From NCBI GenBank assembly GCA_963643225.1, contig CAVIIX010000041.1, positions 1 to 5,979 on the forward strand: a DNA stretch of 5,979 bases. The letters are read 5' to 3'. The notes beneath the pieces are model-generated. The model searched no databases. It saw only the letters and a list, made by a program, of their open reading frames with translations, and had not been told where the DNA came from. Position numbers and translations under genes: made by a program. The DNA is from UBA1258 sp963643225 (GTDB lineage Bacteria; Bacillota; Clostridia; Lachnospirales; Lachnospiraceae). Below are positions 1-5,844 of the stretch, in pieces (the first letter of the stretch is position 1; every line of letters starts with the position of its first letter).

Positions 1-860
1 GGCGTAATTTAGCTTTAAAATTGTTTGATTTAATTTCAGAAAAAGAAAATACAAAAAAGTGTAAAAGCACTTTAAAGCCAAAAAGCAAAAATATTTTTAA
101 ACCTTTACCAATAATTTCCGTGTGCACAAGTGAACAGTTTGAAGCAGTTAAAAGCATACCGGATATATACATAGGTTTACCTTTAGACTTAATACCTTTA
201 ATTAAAGACTATGATAATAAAAACATACTCTGTTTACTTCCTTCTATTGCAAGAAACAAGGACAAAAGTGCAATAAACAAAGCATTAACTGAAATTAAAA
301 ATAACAAAGGCTGTGGCGTAATTTGTAAAAATCTTGAAGAATACGAAATTATAAAGGAATCAGGCTTTGATAAAATTATTATTTTTGATTCTTCAATTTA
401 TGCCTTTAATAAAGAAGCAAAGACTTTAATTAATAATTTAAGTGATGCCTTTATTGCTCCCTTGGAGCTATCAAAGCATGAACTTAAATTTTTAAAAAAC
501 AGCGACACTTATTTAAATATTTACGGTCGTATTCCTTTAATGAATACTGCAAACTGTGTTGTTAAAACAAACGAAGGCTGCAAAAAAAATAAGGGAAACA
601 AATTTGTATATATTAAAGACCGCACAAATGCAAGCCTTACGGTCTTAAGAAATTGTGATTTCTGCTTTAATACAATTTACAATTCGGTTCCTACCTTTTT
701 AATTGACGAAAGGGAGTTTATCAAGGATTTTTATCATTACCTTTCTTTTACGGATGAATCGGGTAAAGAAACAGAAAATATATTAAGGCTTTATTTTGAA
801 AATTTCGGGAAGCCTTTAAAAAATTTTACAAAAGCTTATTTTAACAGAGGAGTAGAGTAA
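1..860 (+). CDS. U32 family peptidase / RNA hydroxylase-like protein, C-terminal part
   Basis: This is the C-terminal part of a U32-family protein; the frame is open to the left edge, so the true start lies outside the window and the TTG at 21 is internal. The first codons (R-N-L-A-L-K-L) fit the 'LNxLRRxAL' segment that follows the DUF3656 region in long U32 proteins. Family signatures seen are YGRIPLM (522-542), Cys codons at 555, 579, 654 and 663, an Asp-Arg pair inside IKDRTN, TIYNS near 672-686, and a C-terminal FTKAYFNRGVE that matches the family's usual FTRGHFYRGVE ending. Members of this family were named collagenase-like peptidases, but E. coli RlhA and TrhP are needed for hydroxylation of 23S rRNA and tRNA, so an RNA-modification role is as likely as proteolysis. 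The four cysteines could help hold an iron-sulfur cluster (inference). The gene abuts the next one and probably shares its transcript. The N-terminal catalytic U32 domain is not visible, so I give no gene symbol. Confidence 0.85.
   Translation, partial: RNLALKLFDLISEKENTKKCKSTLKPKSKNIFKPLPIISVCTSEQFEAVKSIPDIYIGLPLDLIPLIKDYDNKNILCLLPSIARNKDKSAINKALTEIKNNKGCGVICKNLEEYEIIKESGFDKIIIFDSSIYAFNKEAKTLINNLSDAFIAPLELSKHELKFLKNSDTYLNIYGRIPLMNTANCVVKTNEGCKKNKGNKFVYIKDRTNASLTVLRNCDFCFNTIYNSVPTFLIDEREFIKDFYHYLSFTDESGKETENILRLYFENFGKPLKNFTKAYFNRGVE
847..852 (+). promoter_or_regulatory. Ribosome binding site for the SEDS-PBP gene
   Basis: A GAGGAG Shine-Dalgarno sequence lies 8 bases before the TTG at 861, inside the last codons of the U32 gene. 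It supports TTG 861 as the real start. Because the upstream TAA (858-860) directly touches the TTG, translation of the two genes is probably coupled. Confidence 0.75.
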
Positions 861-3632
861 TTGGTTCAGTACATTACTAATCTATCCAAATACTTTATTA
901 CAATTTTCATATTGCTTTATACTCTTGAATGCTTTCTTGTATTCAGTCACAAAAAAGAGAAGGCAAGAAGAGGATGCTACATAAGGCAGATAATTTATCT
1001 GATTCTGATTCATTTTTTCTGCTTTTTAAATGTATGTCTTAAAACAGGAGAAACGAAATACTTAATATTTTATTTATCCCTTTCCTTAATTACACTTTCA
1101 GCTGTTGAAGTAATGCCTCTTATTTATCGCAATATAAACAGGCTTTTAATTAACAACCTATGCATGCTTTCAAGTATCGGTTTGGTAATGCTTGTACGCT
1201 TAAATTACAGTGAAGCCCTAATGCAGCTTATTATAATTTCTGTTTCTTTTGCAGTAGCAGGCTTTATACCTTTTACTATGAAAAAGCTTAAAAAAATTCC
1301 CAATAACCCTTATATATATGCTTTAATCGGCATTGTGGCTTTGGCGCTTACTTATTTACTTGGAAACATGAAAAAGGGGTCTAAGCTTTCAGTATCGCTA
1401 TTCGGATTTTCGTTCATGCCATCGGAATTTGTAAAGATATCCTTTGTATTTTTTGTGGCAGGCATGCTTTATCTTGATAAGACCTTTAAAAATTTGGTTA
1501 TTACAACAATTCTTGCAGCAATTCACGTGATTTTATTAGTGCTTTCAAATGACCTTGGTGCTGCACTTATTTTATATGTTGTATATGTATTAATGGTATT
1601 TATTGCAACAAGAAGCTTTATTTATCTGGGAATCGGTACCCTGACAGGGTGCGGGGCTGCATATTTATCATATATATTATTTCGACACATACAGGTAAGA
1701 GTACAGGCCTTCCTTGATCCTTTTTCTGTCATTGATAATGAAGGCTACCAGATTACACAGTCGCTTTTTGCATTATCAAGCGGTTCCTGGTTTGGAATGG
1801 GATTATTTGAAGGCACTCCCGAAACGATTCCTTACGTAGAAACTGACATTATATTCTCGGCTATTACACAGGAATTTGGCATAGTCTTTGGAATATGTCT
1901 TATTTTAATATGCTTAAGCTGCTTTATTATGTGTGTAAACATATCCTTTAAAATGACAAATGATTTCAACAGGCTTATTTCAGCAGGTCTTGGTATTTCA
2001 TATATATTCCAGATTTTCTTAACTATAGGCGGTGGCACAAAGTTTATTCCTTTAACAGGTGTAACCTTACCGCTAATAAGTGCAGGCGGCAGTTCCTGTC
2101 TTGCTACCATTATTTCTTTCTTTATAATCGAAGGCTTATACGTAATAAGAGTTAATGACGAAAAAGAAATAACAGAATCAAGAAAAAAATTTATTAATAA
2201 AACAAATGAGACAGCCTTAGGAATTGTATATTTATTTATAGCTCTGTTTTTATCATTAATCATTTACCTTGTATTGTATGTTCACAACAATAAAATTGAG
2301 CTTATAAATAATTCTTATAATCCGGTTCAGAAAGTATTGCTTGAAAAGAATGTAAGAGGCTCTATATATTCAAGAGACCTTGAAATTTTAGCAGAAACAA
2401 AGGTTGATATAGACGGTAACGAAACAAGATTTTATCCTTTTTATAATATTTTTTCTCATATTGTAGGCTATTCAACTAAGGGTACAACAGGAATTGAAGC
2501 AATTGCCAATTATTATTTAATAAATTCAAATCAGCCTATTTCTGAAAGAATGACAGCCGATTTTACCGGGGATAAATATTTAGGCGATGGCGTTGTGACG
2601 ACGCTTGATACTAAGCTTCAGGAAATTGTTTATAACGCAATTGGAACATATTCGGGAGCTGTAATTGTAAGTAATCCAAAGACCGGCGAAATACTGGCAA
2701 TGGTTTCAAAGCCTGATTATGACCCTAATGAAATAGAAGAAATATGGAATGATTTAATTAACGATAAAGAAAGCTCAGTACTTTTAAACAGAGCATTGCT
2801 TGGTCTTTATTCGCCTGGAGCTACCTTTAAAATAATTACTTTACTTGAATACATACGTGAAAATCTTGATACTTACACGGATTATACCTATAACTGTTTG
2901 GGCAAATTAAAGCTTGATGCAGGTAATGTAACCTGCTATAACCATAAAAAGCATGGAGACTTATCCTTAATGTCTTCTTTTGCAAAATCCTGCAACTGTT
3001 CTTTTGGAAACATTTGTTTAAATTTAGACAGAGAAAAATTTAGTGAAACCTTAAAGGATTTAATGTTTAATGATACGCTCCCACTTACATCAGGCTACAG
3101 TAAATCATCAATAGAAAGCTTAAAAGATTTTGATGAATTAACAATGGTGCAGACAGCCTTGGGTCAGGGCGAAACCTTAATGACACCCATACACGTAAAT
3201 TTAATCACTCAGGCAATTGCCAATAAGGGGGTTTTAATGAAGCCTTACGTTGTATCAAGTGTTGTAAATTCAGCCATGAACACGGTTACCGAATTTAGTG
3301 CAGGAAAATACAGACAGTTAATGACAGAGACTGAAGCAACGATTATATCAGAAATGATGAGAGCTGTTGTCACAAGCGGTTCTGCAAGAAAATTGGATTC
3401 ATTATCCTTTGGCATAGCCGGAAAAACAGGTTCTTTAGAATTTTCAGATAACACTTCTTTGACCAATTCCTGGTTTACGGGATTTGCTCCATATGAAGAT
3501 CCGCAAATTTGTGTTACAATATTACTTGAAAATGCAGGTAGCGGTAATCAGACTGCAGTTTCTGTAGCCAAAAAAATATTTGAAGAATATTTTAAGTGCT
3601 TTGATACATCTGAATATGCAGATGAAGAATAA
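861..3632 (+). CDS. SEDS (FtsW/RodA/SpoVE) glycosyltransferase fused to class B penicillin-binding protein
   Basis: This single polypeptide joins a lipid II polymerase of the SEDS family to a class B PBP, the two partners that normally form a complex in septal or lateral wall synthesis. Residues 1-440 are multi-pass membrane. About six hydrophobic segments precede the MPSE signature (186-189), some three more than in a standard RodA. SEDS signatures follow: NDLGAAL (230-236), FLDPF (284-288), GYQ (295-297), the essential Asp in TDIIF (D329), and LPLISAGGSS (403-412). A membrane segment at about 452-475 then leads into the PBP half, with RGSI (499-502), TTLDTKLQ (580-587), KTGEILAM (607-614), SCN of the SxN motif (710-712), GQGETLMTP (768-776) and KTGS (855-858). 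The SxxK motif reads ATFK (654-657): the nucleophilic Ser is Ala (GCT at 2820-2822). A Trp usual before the PSE motif is also absent (Ser177). The fusion may therefore polymerise glycan, if its SEDS half is active, without cross-linking. The TTG start is supported by GAGGAG at 847-852. Whether it serves elongation, division or sporulation cannot be told from sequence. Confidence 0.93.
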   Translation: MVQYITNLSKYFITIFILLYTLECFLVFSHKKEKARRGCYIRQIIYLILIHFFCFLNVCLKTGETKYLIFYLSLSLITLSAVEVMPLIYRNINRLLINNLCMLSSIGLVMLVRLNYSEALMQLIIISVSFAVAGFIPFTMKKLKKIPNNPYIYALIGIVALALTYLLGNMKKGSKLSVSLFGFSFMPSEFVKISFVFFVAGMLYLDKTFKNLVITTILAAIHVILLVLSNDLGAALILYVVYVLMVFIATRSFIYLGIGTLTGCGAAYLSYILFRHIQVRVQAFLDPFSVIDNEGYQITQSLFALSSGSWFGMGLFEGTPETIPYVETDIIFSAITQEFGIVFGICLILICLSCFIMCVNISFKMTNDFNRLISAGLGISYIFQIFLTIGGGTKFIPLTGVTLPLISAGGSSCLATIISFFIIEGLYVIRVNDEKEITESRKKFINKTNETALGIVYLFIALFLSLIIYLVLYVHNNKIELINNSYNPVQKVLLEKNVRGSIYSRDLEILAETKVDIDGNETRFYPFYNIFSHIVGYSTKGTTGIEAIANYYLINSNQPISERMTADFTGDKYLGDGVVTTLDTKLQEIVYNAIGTYSGAVIVSNPKTGEILAMVSKPDYDPNEIEEIWNDLINDKESSVLLNRALLGLYSPGATFKIITLLEYIRENLDTYTDYTYNCLGKLKLDAGNVTCYNHKKHGDLSLMSSFAKSCNCSFGNICLNLDREKFSETLKDLMFNDTLPLTSGYSKSSIESLKDFDELTMVQTALGQGETLMTPIHVNLITQAIANKGVLMKPYVVSSVVNSAMNTVTEFSAGKYRQLMTETEATIISEMMRAVVTSGSARKLDSLSFGIAGKTGSLEFSDNTSLTNSWFTGFAPYEDPQICVTILLENAGSGNQTAVSVAKKIFEEYFKCFDTSEYADEE

Positions 3633-3660
3633 ATAGAAAAATGCGAAAGGTAGGATTGCA

Positions 3661-4104
3661 ATGAAAGAAGCAGTCAGTTGTGGCGGAGTCGTCATTTACA
3701 GAGGCAAGGTTTTGCTTTTGTACAAAAATTTTTATGATCATTATCATGGCTGGGTACTTCCAAAGGGTACTGTTGAGCCGGGAGAAAAACATGAGGCTAC
3801 TGCTATTAGAGAGGTGAGAGAGGAGGGTGGCTCTAAAGCCAAAATAGTAGCTTATGTAGGTGAAACAAATTATAATTTCAGGGCAGGCTTTGAAGAAATA
3901 AATAAGCATGTGTACTGGTACTTAATGCAGACCGCTGCCTTTTATTCAAAGCCACAAAGAGAAGAGTTTTTTGAAGATTCGGGCTTTTATAAATACCATG
4001 AAGCCTATCATTTGCTTAAATTTGATAACGAAAGAGAAATGCTTGAAAAAGCCTATGATGAATACCGCAAATTAAAGCATGACGGTATTTGGAAGGATAT
4101 GTAA
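3661..4104 (+). CDS. Nudix hydrolase
   Basis: This 147-residue protein is a single Nudix domain that should cleave a nucleoside diphosphate linked to another moiety, using divalent metal. The Nudix box spans residues 36-58: G36, E42, then R50-E51-V52 and R53-E54-E55-G56-G57, so the catalytic REUxEE helix is intact. The last box position, normally Ile/Leu/Val, is Ser58. The N-terminal SCGGVVIYRGKVLLL is the usual first strand pair, and WVLPKGTVEPGE is close to the diadenosine polyphosphate hydrolase/MutT-like subgroup; the real substrate cannot be told. AAGG at 3647-3650 and AGGA at 3652-3655 serve as ribosome binding site before ATG 3661. The gene starts 28 bases after the SEDS-PBP stop on the same strand, so it is probably the last gene of that operon. 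A link to cell-wall nucleotide precursors is possible but unproved. Confidence 0.92.
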   Translation: MKEAVSCGGVVIYRGKVLLLYKNFYDHYHGWVLPKGTVEPGEKHEATAIREVREEGGSKAKIVAYVGETNYNFRAGFEEINKHVYWYLMQTAAFYSKPQREEFFEDSGFYKYHEAYHLLKFDNEREMLEKAYDEYRKLKHDGIWKDM

Positions 4105-4173
4105 AATTTAGCTTTTGAAACTAACGCGCCAGGCGGTCGTCTAGAAGCATATGATTTATAAAAGCTCAAGAAA

Positions 4174-4197
4174 ACCCACTGCCTTTAGGCAGTGGGT
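4174..4197 (-). terminator. Candidate intrinsic terminator for the HD-GYP gene
   Basis: A perfect 10-bp stem (ACCCACTGCC paired with GGCAGTGGGT) has a 4-base TTTA loop on the + strand. Read on the - strand, the stem is followed by TTTTCTTGAGCTTTT, a moderate T-tract, which suits termination of the HD-GYP transcript about 120 bases past its stop. On the + strand the stem is preceded by A's and followed by GCTACCC, so it would be a poor terminator for the Nudix operon. The T-run is interrupted, and the stem may have another role within the structured region. Confidence 0.45.
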
Positions 4198-4205
4198 GCT
4201 ACCCG

Positions 4206-4236
4206 CGAGGTGCTTTATTACAAGCTAAGTACCTCG
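4206..4236. repeat. Inverted repeat / hairpin
   Basis: CGAGGTGCTT (4206-4215) and AAGTACCTCG (4227-4236) form a 10-bp stem with one G-T pair and an 11-base loop. No T-tract follows on either strand, so this is not a simple terminator. The single non-Watson-Crick position still pairs as G-U in a + strand RNA but would be A-C in a - strand RNA, a weak hint that the + strand is the functional transcript. Confidence 0.5.
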
Positions 4237-4301
4237 TAAGGCACGTAGTTATGTTTTAGTAGAGCCGTAGCGAAGTAAATTGCGAATATCATTGACGCAT
4301 A

Positions 4302-4330
4302 AGTGGTCATCCTTTTAAAGGATGGCCACT
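4302..4330. terminator. Hairpin over the HD-GYP stop codon, possible + strand terminator
   Basis: A 13-bp stem with one G-T pair (AGTGGTCATCCTT with AAGGATGGCCACT) has a 3-base loop that holds the stop codon of the - strand HD-GYP gene (4315-4317). On the + strand it is followed by ATTTCTAAGTCTTTTTC, a broken T-rich stretch, so it could stop transcription from the Nudix operon before it runs antisense into the HD-GYP gene. On the - strand only two T's follow, making it weak in that direction. Confidence 0.4.
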
Positions 4331-5367
4331 ATTTCTAAGTCTTTTTCTTTTGCCAAATCAAGAATATCGTTACCGTGTTTAAGTAACGGACGTGACAGGT
4401 ATTGAGGGTTAACAAGAATAATTTCTGCAACTTCTCCGTTATTGAGTCTAACAGACATGCCAAGCTGGGTATTTGCAATATGGGCTAAAATAGGCTTTAA
4501 AATAATTGGACTGTAGAAAGTTGAAGTTTTTTCAAAATTTGCAATAACCTGGAAGGGTGTTAAGGTATTACGATAGGTTCTTGCACTTGTCATTGCTTCA
4601 TAGGCATCAATAATGCTTATGATTTTAGCAAACATATTGATATCGTCATCCTTTAATTTATTAGGATAACCGGTGCCGTCACATCTTTCATGATGCTGTA
4701 AGGTAGCCTGCAAAATGTTTTCATTAACCTTTTGGTCTTTTATCATATGAAAGCCCTTAAAGGTGTGGGTCTTCATCTGTTCATATTCGGAATCCGTAAG
4801 CTTGCCGGGTTTATTAATCAAATCGGGAGATAAGCTTAATTTACCGATGTCATATAGAAAGCCTGAGAGTACAAGCGATGAAATGTCTTCATCTGGCAAA
4901 GATAACCAGGTGCCGAAAACGCCTGCAATCAATGCTGAATTAAAGCAATGAGCATAGGTAATATCATCCTCAGAAGGAAGCATATTATAAAGATAATCAA
5001 GTAAGCTTTCACCTGTTTTTGTACAGCCTTTAATTTCAGTATAAATCTGAGATAAAATATTTACATCAAGCGGTTTGTTTTGATACATAAGATCGTTAAT
5101 CATACGCTTATAAACATTTATGTAAATATTATAGATTTTTTCAAATTTTATAAAGCCGTCGCTTAAACGTACCTTTTCAAAATGAGTGGTAGCAAAGTCA
5201 ATGGCTTCTTTAATTGAAACACACATAATTGAATGGCGCAAAAGCTTGGCAATGGCAGCTGCGTCAATTTTAGTGTTTTTAGTTAACAAAAGCTCATTTT
5301 TGTAAGTGAACACGTCATCAGCCAGCTCCATGCCAGGCTTCAATGCAATCGTTGCAACAGTTTTCAT
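4315..5367 (-). CDS. HD-GYP domain protein (cyclic-di-GMP phosphodiesterase family), HD motif altered
   Basis: HD-GYP proteins hydrolyse cyclic-di-GMP, or sometimes cGAMP, at a two- or three-metal site. Residues 1-55 match the small N-terminal domain common in clostridial members (LKPGMELADDVF, then LLLTKNTKID). Residues 56-135 form a helical linker. The HD-GYP core covers about 136-300: H140, the HD position at 172-173, K176, H201 in THTFKG, H225-H226 with ERCDGTGYP (GYP at 233-235), and D254 in IIDAYEAMT. The HD motif reads Tyr172-Asp173 (TAT at 4854-4852) instead of His-Asp, so one expected metal ligand is changed while all others are present. Residues 301-350 form a C-terminal beta-rich tail (VRLNNGEVAEIILVN) usual in this group. 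There is no membrane segment or receiver domain, so it should be cytoplasmic. AAGGGG (5380-5375), 7 bases before the ATG, supports the start. It is divergent from the gene at 5497 and convergent with the Nudix gene. Activity could be altered, reduced or lost. Confidence 0.9.
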   Translation of the reverse strand: MKTVATIALKPGMELADDVFTYKNELLLTKNTKIDAAAIAKLLRHSIMCVSIKEAIDFATTHFEKVRLSDGFIKFEKIYNIYINVYKRMINDLMYQNKPLDVNILSQIYTEIKGCTKTGESLLDYLYNMLPSEDDITYAHCFNSALIAGVFGTWLSLPDEDISSLVLSGFLYDIGKLSLSPDLINKPGKLTDSEYEQMKTHTFKGFHMIKDQKVNENILQATLQHHERCDGTGYPNKLKDDDINMFAKIISIIDAYEAMTSARTYRNTLTPFQVIANFEKTSTFYSPIILKPILAHIANTQLGMSVRLNNGEVAEIILVNPQYLSRPLLKHGNDILDLAKEKDLEIVAIL

Positions 5368-5374
5368 AAATTAT

Positions 5375-5380
5375 CCCCTT
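5375..5380 (-). promoter_or_regulatory. Ribosome binding site of the HD-GYP gene
   Basis: AAGGGG on the - strand, 7 bases upstream of the ATG at 5367-5365, fixes the start of the HD-GYP gene. Confidence 0.7.
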
Positions 5381-5401
5381 TTAATTTACTTACCTTATCT
5401 A

Positions 5402-5410
5402 ATGATAGCA
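5402..5410 (-). promoter_or_regulatory. Candidate extended -10 promoter for the HD-GYP gene
   Basis: On the - strand TGCTATCAT carries an extended -10 element (TG-n-TATCAT, 5/6 match to TATAAT). Transcription would begin near 5395, leaving a leader of roughly 28 bases. I see no good -35 hexamer at the usual distance, which is tolerable for an extended -10 promoter. Confidence 0.45.
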
Positions 5411-5439
5411 CAAAAATTAATTAATAAATATATAGTTTT

Positions 5440-5467
5440 TTGAAAAGTAAAAACATGATAATATAGT
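5440..5467 (+). promoter_or_regulatory. Candidate sigma-A promoter for the 5497 gene
   Basis: TTGAAA (5440-5445) and TATAGT (5462-5467), separated by 16 bases, each match the sigma-A consensus at 5 of 6 positions. Transcription would begin near 5474, about 23 bases before the ATG. This promoter and the opposite HD-GYP promoter share the AT-rich gap 5368-5496, so a regulator bound there could affect both directions. Confidence 0.55.
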
Positions 5468-5496
5468 AATCAGAAAAATTTTAATAAGGATTATAA

Positions 5497-5844
5497 ATGG
5501 AAATTTATAAAAATCTCTTTGTGGGAGATAGCATTAAAAAGCCTGAAAAGCTTATTAAAAAACTAAATAACGGTAAGGCCTTAAAAAGCTTTTATTTAGT
5601 GGGCTTTTTTAAAGACAGGGAAAATCTTGAAATTATTAATTCAAGAATGTTTCTTCAAAAATATTTTCGTAGTGAAGAATTTCTTGTTACAGCTATTGTA
5701 AAAGATGAAGAGGATGCCCTTGAATACATAAGAGCCTTATGCGAAATCTCCTTTAAAGCTTTTAATGAATTTAACCAGCGTAAGGCCGTAAGTGAAATTT
5801 CCGTATTTGAAATTAACGAAAAATATTATGAGGAGGACCGGTAA
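5497..5844 (+). CDS. Conserved-looking hypothetical protein upstream of DUF2953 gene
   Basis: I do not recognise a named family for this 115-residue protein. It is soluble, with no signal peptide or membrane segment, and is charged, with many Lys and Glu. It opens with MEIYKNLFVGDSIKKPEKLIKKL, has a probable strand at SFYLVGFF (31-38), another at FLVTAIVKD (62-70), a helix DALEYIRALCEISFKAF (73-89) and a last strand SEISVFEIN (99-107). The alternation suggests a small alpha/beta fold. I loosely recall similar short proteins in Lachnospiraceae, but cannot verify this. AAGGA at 5486-5490, 6 bases before ATG 5497, and the promoter at 5440-5467 make it a credible gene. Its stop overlaps the next start by one base (TAATG), so the two are translationally coupled and probably act in the same process. 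Confidence 0.8.
   Translation: MEIYKNLFVGDSIKKPEKLIKKLNNGKALKSFYLVGFFKDRENLEIINSRMFLQKYFRSEEFLVTAIVKDEEDALEYIRALCEISFKAFNEFNQRKAVSEISVFEINEKYYEEDR
5830..5836 (+). promoter_or_regulatory. Strong ribosome binding site for the DUF2953-like gene
   Basis: GAGGAGG within the end of the 5497 gene lies 7 bases before ATG 5844. It selects that ATG over the out-of-frame ATG at 5848, whose frame soon meets a stop. Confidence 0.75.

Larger units (their letters stand above)
4105..4301. other. Structured intergenic region between convergent genes
   Basis: No gene is seen here. The stretch is richer in G+C than its neighbours and rich in potential base pairing. AGCTTTT (4110-4116) can pair with AAAAGCT (4160-4166); a perfect 10-bp hairpin sits at 4174-4197; a second 10-bp hairpin with one G-T pair sits at 4206-4236; GCTAC (4198-4202) can pair with GTAGC (4267-4271), enclosing the second hairpin. 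GGGT-GCT-ACCC (4194-4204) offers an alternative that competes with the first hairpin. The pattern could be terminators, a small structured RNA, or the remnant of a small mobile element. An AAGAAAACCCAC hairpin resembles my memory of right ends of IS200/IS605 elements, but I see no transposase remnant that I can defend. Confidence 0.45.

Noticed and set aside
21..23. TTG 21 as the start of the U32 gene
   Set aside because: The frame is open upstream to the window edge and the preceding codons fit the family; there is no ribosome binding site before it.
1832..2263. 143-codon - strand open frame
   Set aside because: It lies wholly antisense within the well-supported SEDS coding region, has no recognisable family, and is a by-product of the real frame.
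3245..3466. 73-codon - strand open frame
   Set aside because: It is antisense to the PBP domain around the KTG motif and has no family resemblance.
3592..3909. 105-codon - strand open frame
   Set aside because: It is antisense to the Nudix gene and the gene junction; the + strand protein has a clear Nudix box.
4151..4228. Short + strand frame of about 25 codons from ATG 4151
   Set aside because: It has no ribosome binding site and runs through both strong hairpins; it looks like chance coding in a structured region.
4262..4290. GAGCCGTAGCG resembling the start of a group II intron domain V
   Set aside because: The matching second strand of domain V (an ACGGTTC-like sequence) is absent, and there is no intron-encoded protein.
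4763..4951. 62-codon + strand open frame inside the HD-GYP gene
   Set aside because: It is antisense to the conserved HD core, with no family match.
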